NCBI GenBank assembly: GCA_003153015.1 | Contig: PMBS01000183.1 | Span: 1-36,098 of the forward strand | Direction: 5' to 3' | DNA from: Myxococcales bacterium | GTDB taxonomy: Bacteria; Myxococcota_A; Polyangia; Fen-1088 | Length of the DNA: 36,098 bases | Part shown: positions 35,322 through 36,098 of the stretch, one piece after another | Layout: the number at the start of each line of letters is the position of its first letter | How positions within the stretch are numbered: the stretch's first letter is position 1 | Translations under genes and position numbers: made by a program | Notes under the pieces: model-generated | What the model saw: the letters and a program-made list of their open reading frames with translations, nothing else | What the model was told of the DNA's origin: nothing | The model's database searches: none

Positions 35322-36059
35322 CTATTCTGCTGACGAGGAGGCCCCTTGGTCTTTCATAAGGTCCTCCCAGTAGACGATGCGATGGCAGTAAGGGCAGGTT
35401 TCCAGGGTGTTGCCCCGTTGCAGGGTGTTGAAGAGCTGGGGCGGAACGTTCATGTTGCACCCGAGACAGGTGCCGTTGCGGACCGTGGCCACGGCCATGC
35501 CCCGGCGCATGCGGATGGCGCCGTAGCGCTTGAGGTAGTCGGGGCGAATCCCGGCGGCGATCTTGTCCCGCGCGGTCTGTAGGGTGTCTATCTTGCTCTG
35601 CACCTCGGCCATCTTAATGCGGGCGACTTCACCGTCTTTCTCTATCGAGGAACGCAGGCCCTTCAACTCGTCGGCCCGGTCGGCAAGAAGCTTCTCCTTG
35701 GCCTGGATGGCTTCGACCAGCTTTGCGACTTCGGCTTCGCGCGCCTGTACGCTGTCGCGGGTCTGTTCGATTTCACGCTGGGCGGCTACGTATTCCTTCG
35801 AGTTCTTGGCCAGCGACAGTTTGTGCTTGGCGCCGCTGACCGTGGCCTCCTCGGTCTCAAGCTGGCCCTTTTGTTCGCTGTAGTAACGTTGAGTTTCGGT
35901 CAGTTGCGTGCGTTCGGTGTCCAGCAGGGCCTCCACCCGGGCGAGGTCGTTCTGCGAAGCTTGCAGTCTTGCTGGGATGGCTTTGAGCGCGTTGTTAAGT
36001 TCCTGAATCTGGGCGTCGAATTTCTGGAGTTCTTCCAAACGCTTAAGCTGGTCGCGCAA
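35322..36059 (-). CDS. coiled-coil C4-type zinc-ribbon protein (DUF164-like)
   Basis: Long heptad-rich N-terminus then C4 ribbon GTCLGCNMNVPPQLFNTLQRGNTLETCPYCHRIVYW; TTG start with AGGAGGT upstream. Confidence 0.9.
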   Translation of the reverse strand: MRDQLKRLEELQKFDAQIQELNNALKAIPARLQASQNDLARVEALLDTERTQLTETQRYYSEQKGQLETEEATVSGAKHKLSLAKNSKEYVAAQREIEQTRDSVQAREAEVAKLVEAIQAKEKLLADRADELKGLRSSIEKDGEVARIKMAEVQSKIDTLQTARDKIAAGIRPDYLKRYGAIRMRRGMAVATVRNGTCLGCNMNVPPQLFNTLQRGNTLETCPYCHRIVYWEDLMKDQGASSSAE

Positions 36060-36098
36060 CTGTACCTCCTGAGCTCTTGATCGAGCTGCTCATGCTGC

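Overview
This 36 kb high-GC window looks like ordinary chromosome from a Myxococcota/Deltaproteobacteria-type genome; that assignment is inference from gene content and style. Left to right it holds: a two-component cluster (PAS/GAF hybrid kinase, REC-kinase, sigma54 activator); mutL, miaA, accA and thyX; a VWA lipoprotein; an S11 D,D-carboxypeptidase; futalosine-pathway menaquinone genes (mqnD and an mqnB-like gene); an SppA peptidase with an N-terminal beta-barrel-like domain; mnmA; a four-gene GldA/F/G-like ABC cluster with DUF4340; a second VWA lipoprotein; a BNR-like pseudogene; an imuA-imuB-dnaE2-SRAP mutasome operon; rnpB; and a zinc-ribbon coiled-coil protein. I see no clear novel defence or mobile system. 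The most interesting signals are non-coding: (i) a LexA-like palindrome filling the -35/-10 spacer of a predicted leaderless imuA promoter; (ii) a 160 bp inverted-repeat element that supplies the C-terminus and stop codon of imuA; (iii) several dispersed repeat families (CACAGAG-arm elements, GGNNCC hexamer arrays, GTGGCC arrays, a perfect 24-bp inverted repeat upstream of sppA); and (iv) a recurring extended -10 motif 6-8 nt upstream of start codons. No searches were run; family assignments come from motif recognition in the translations.
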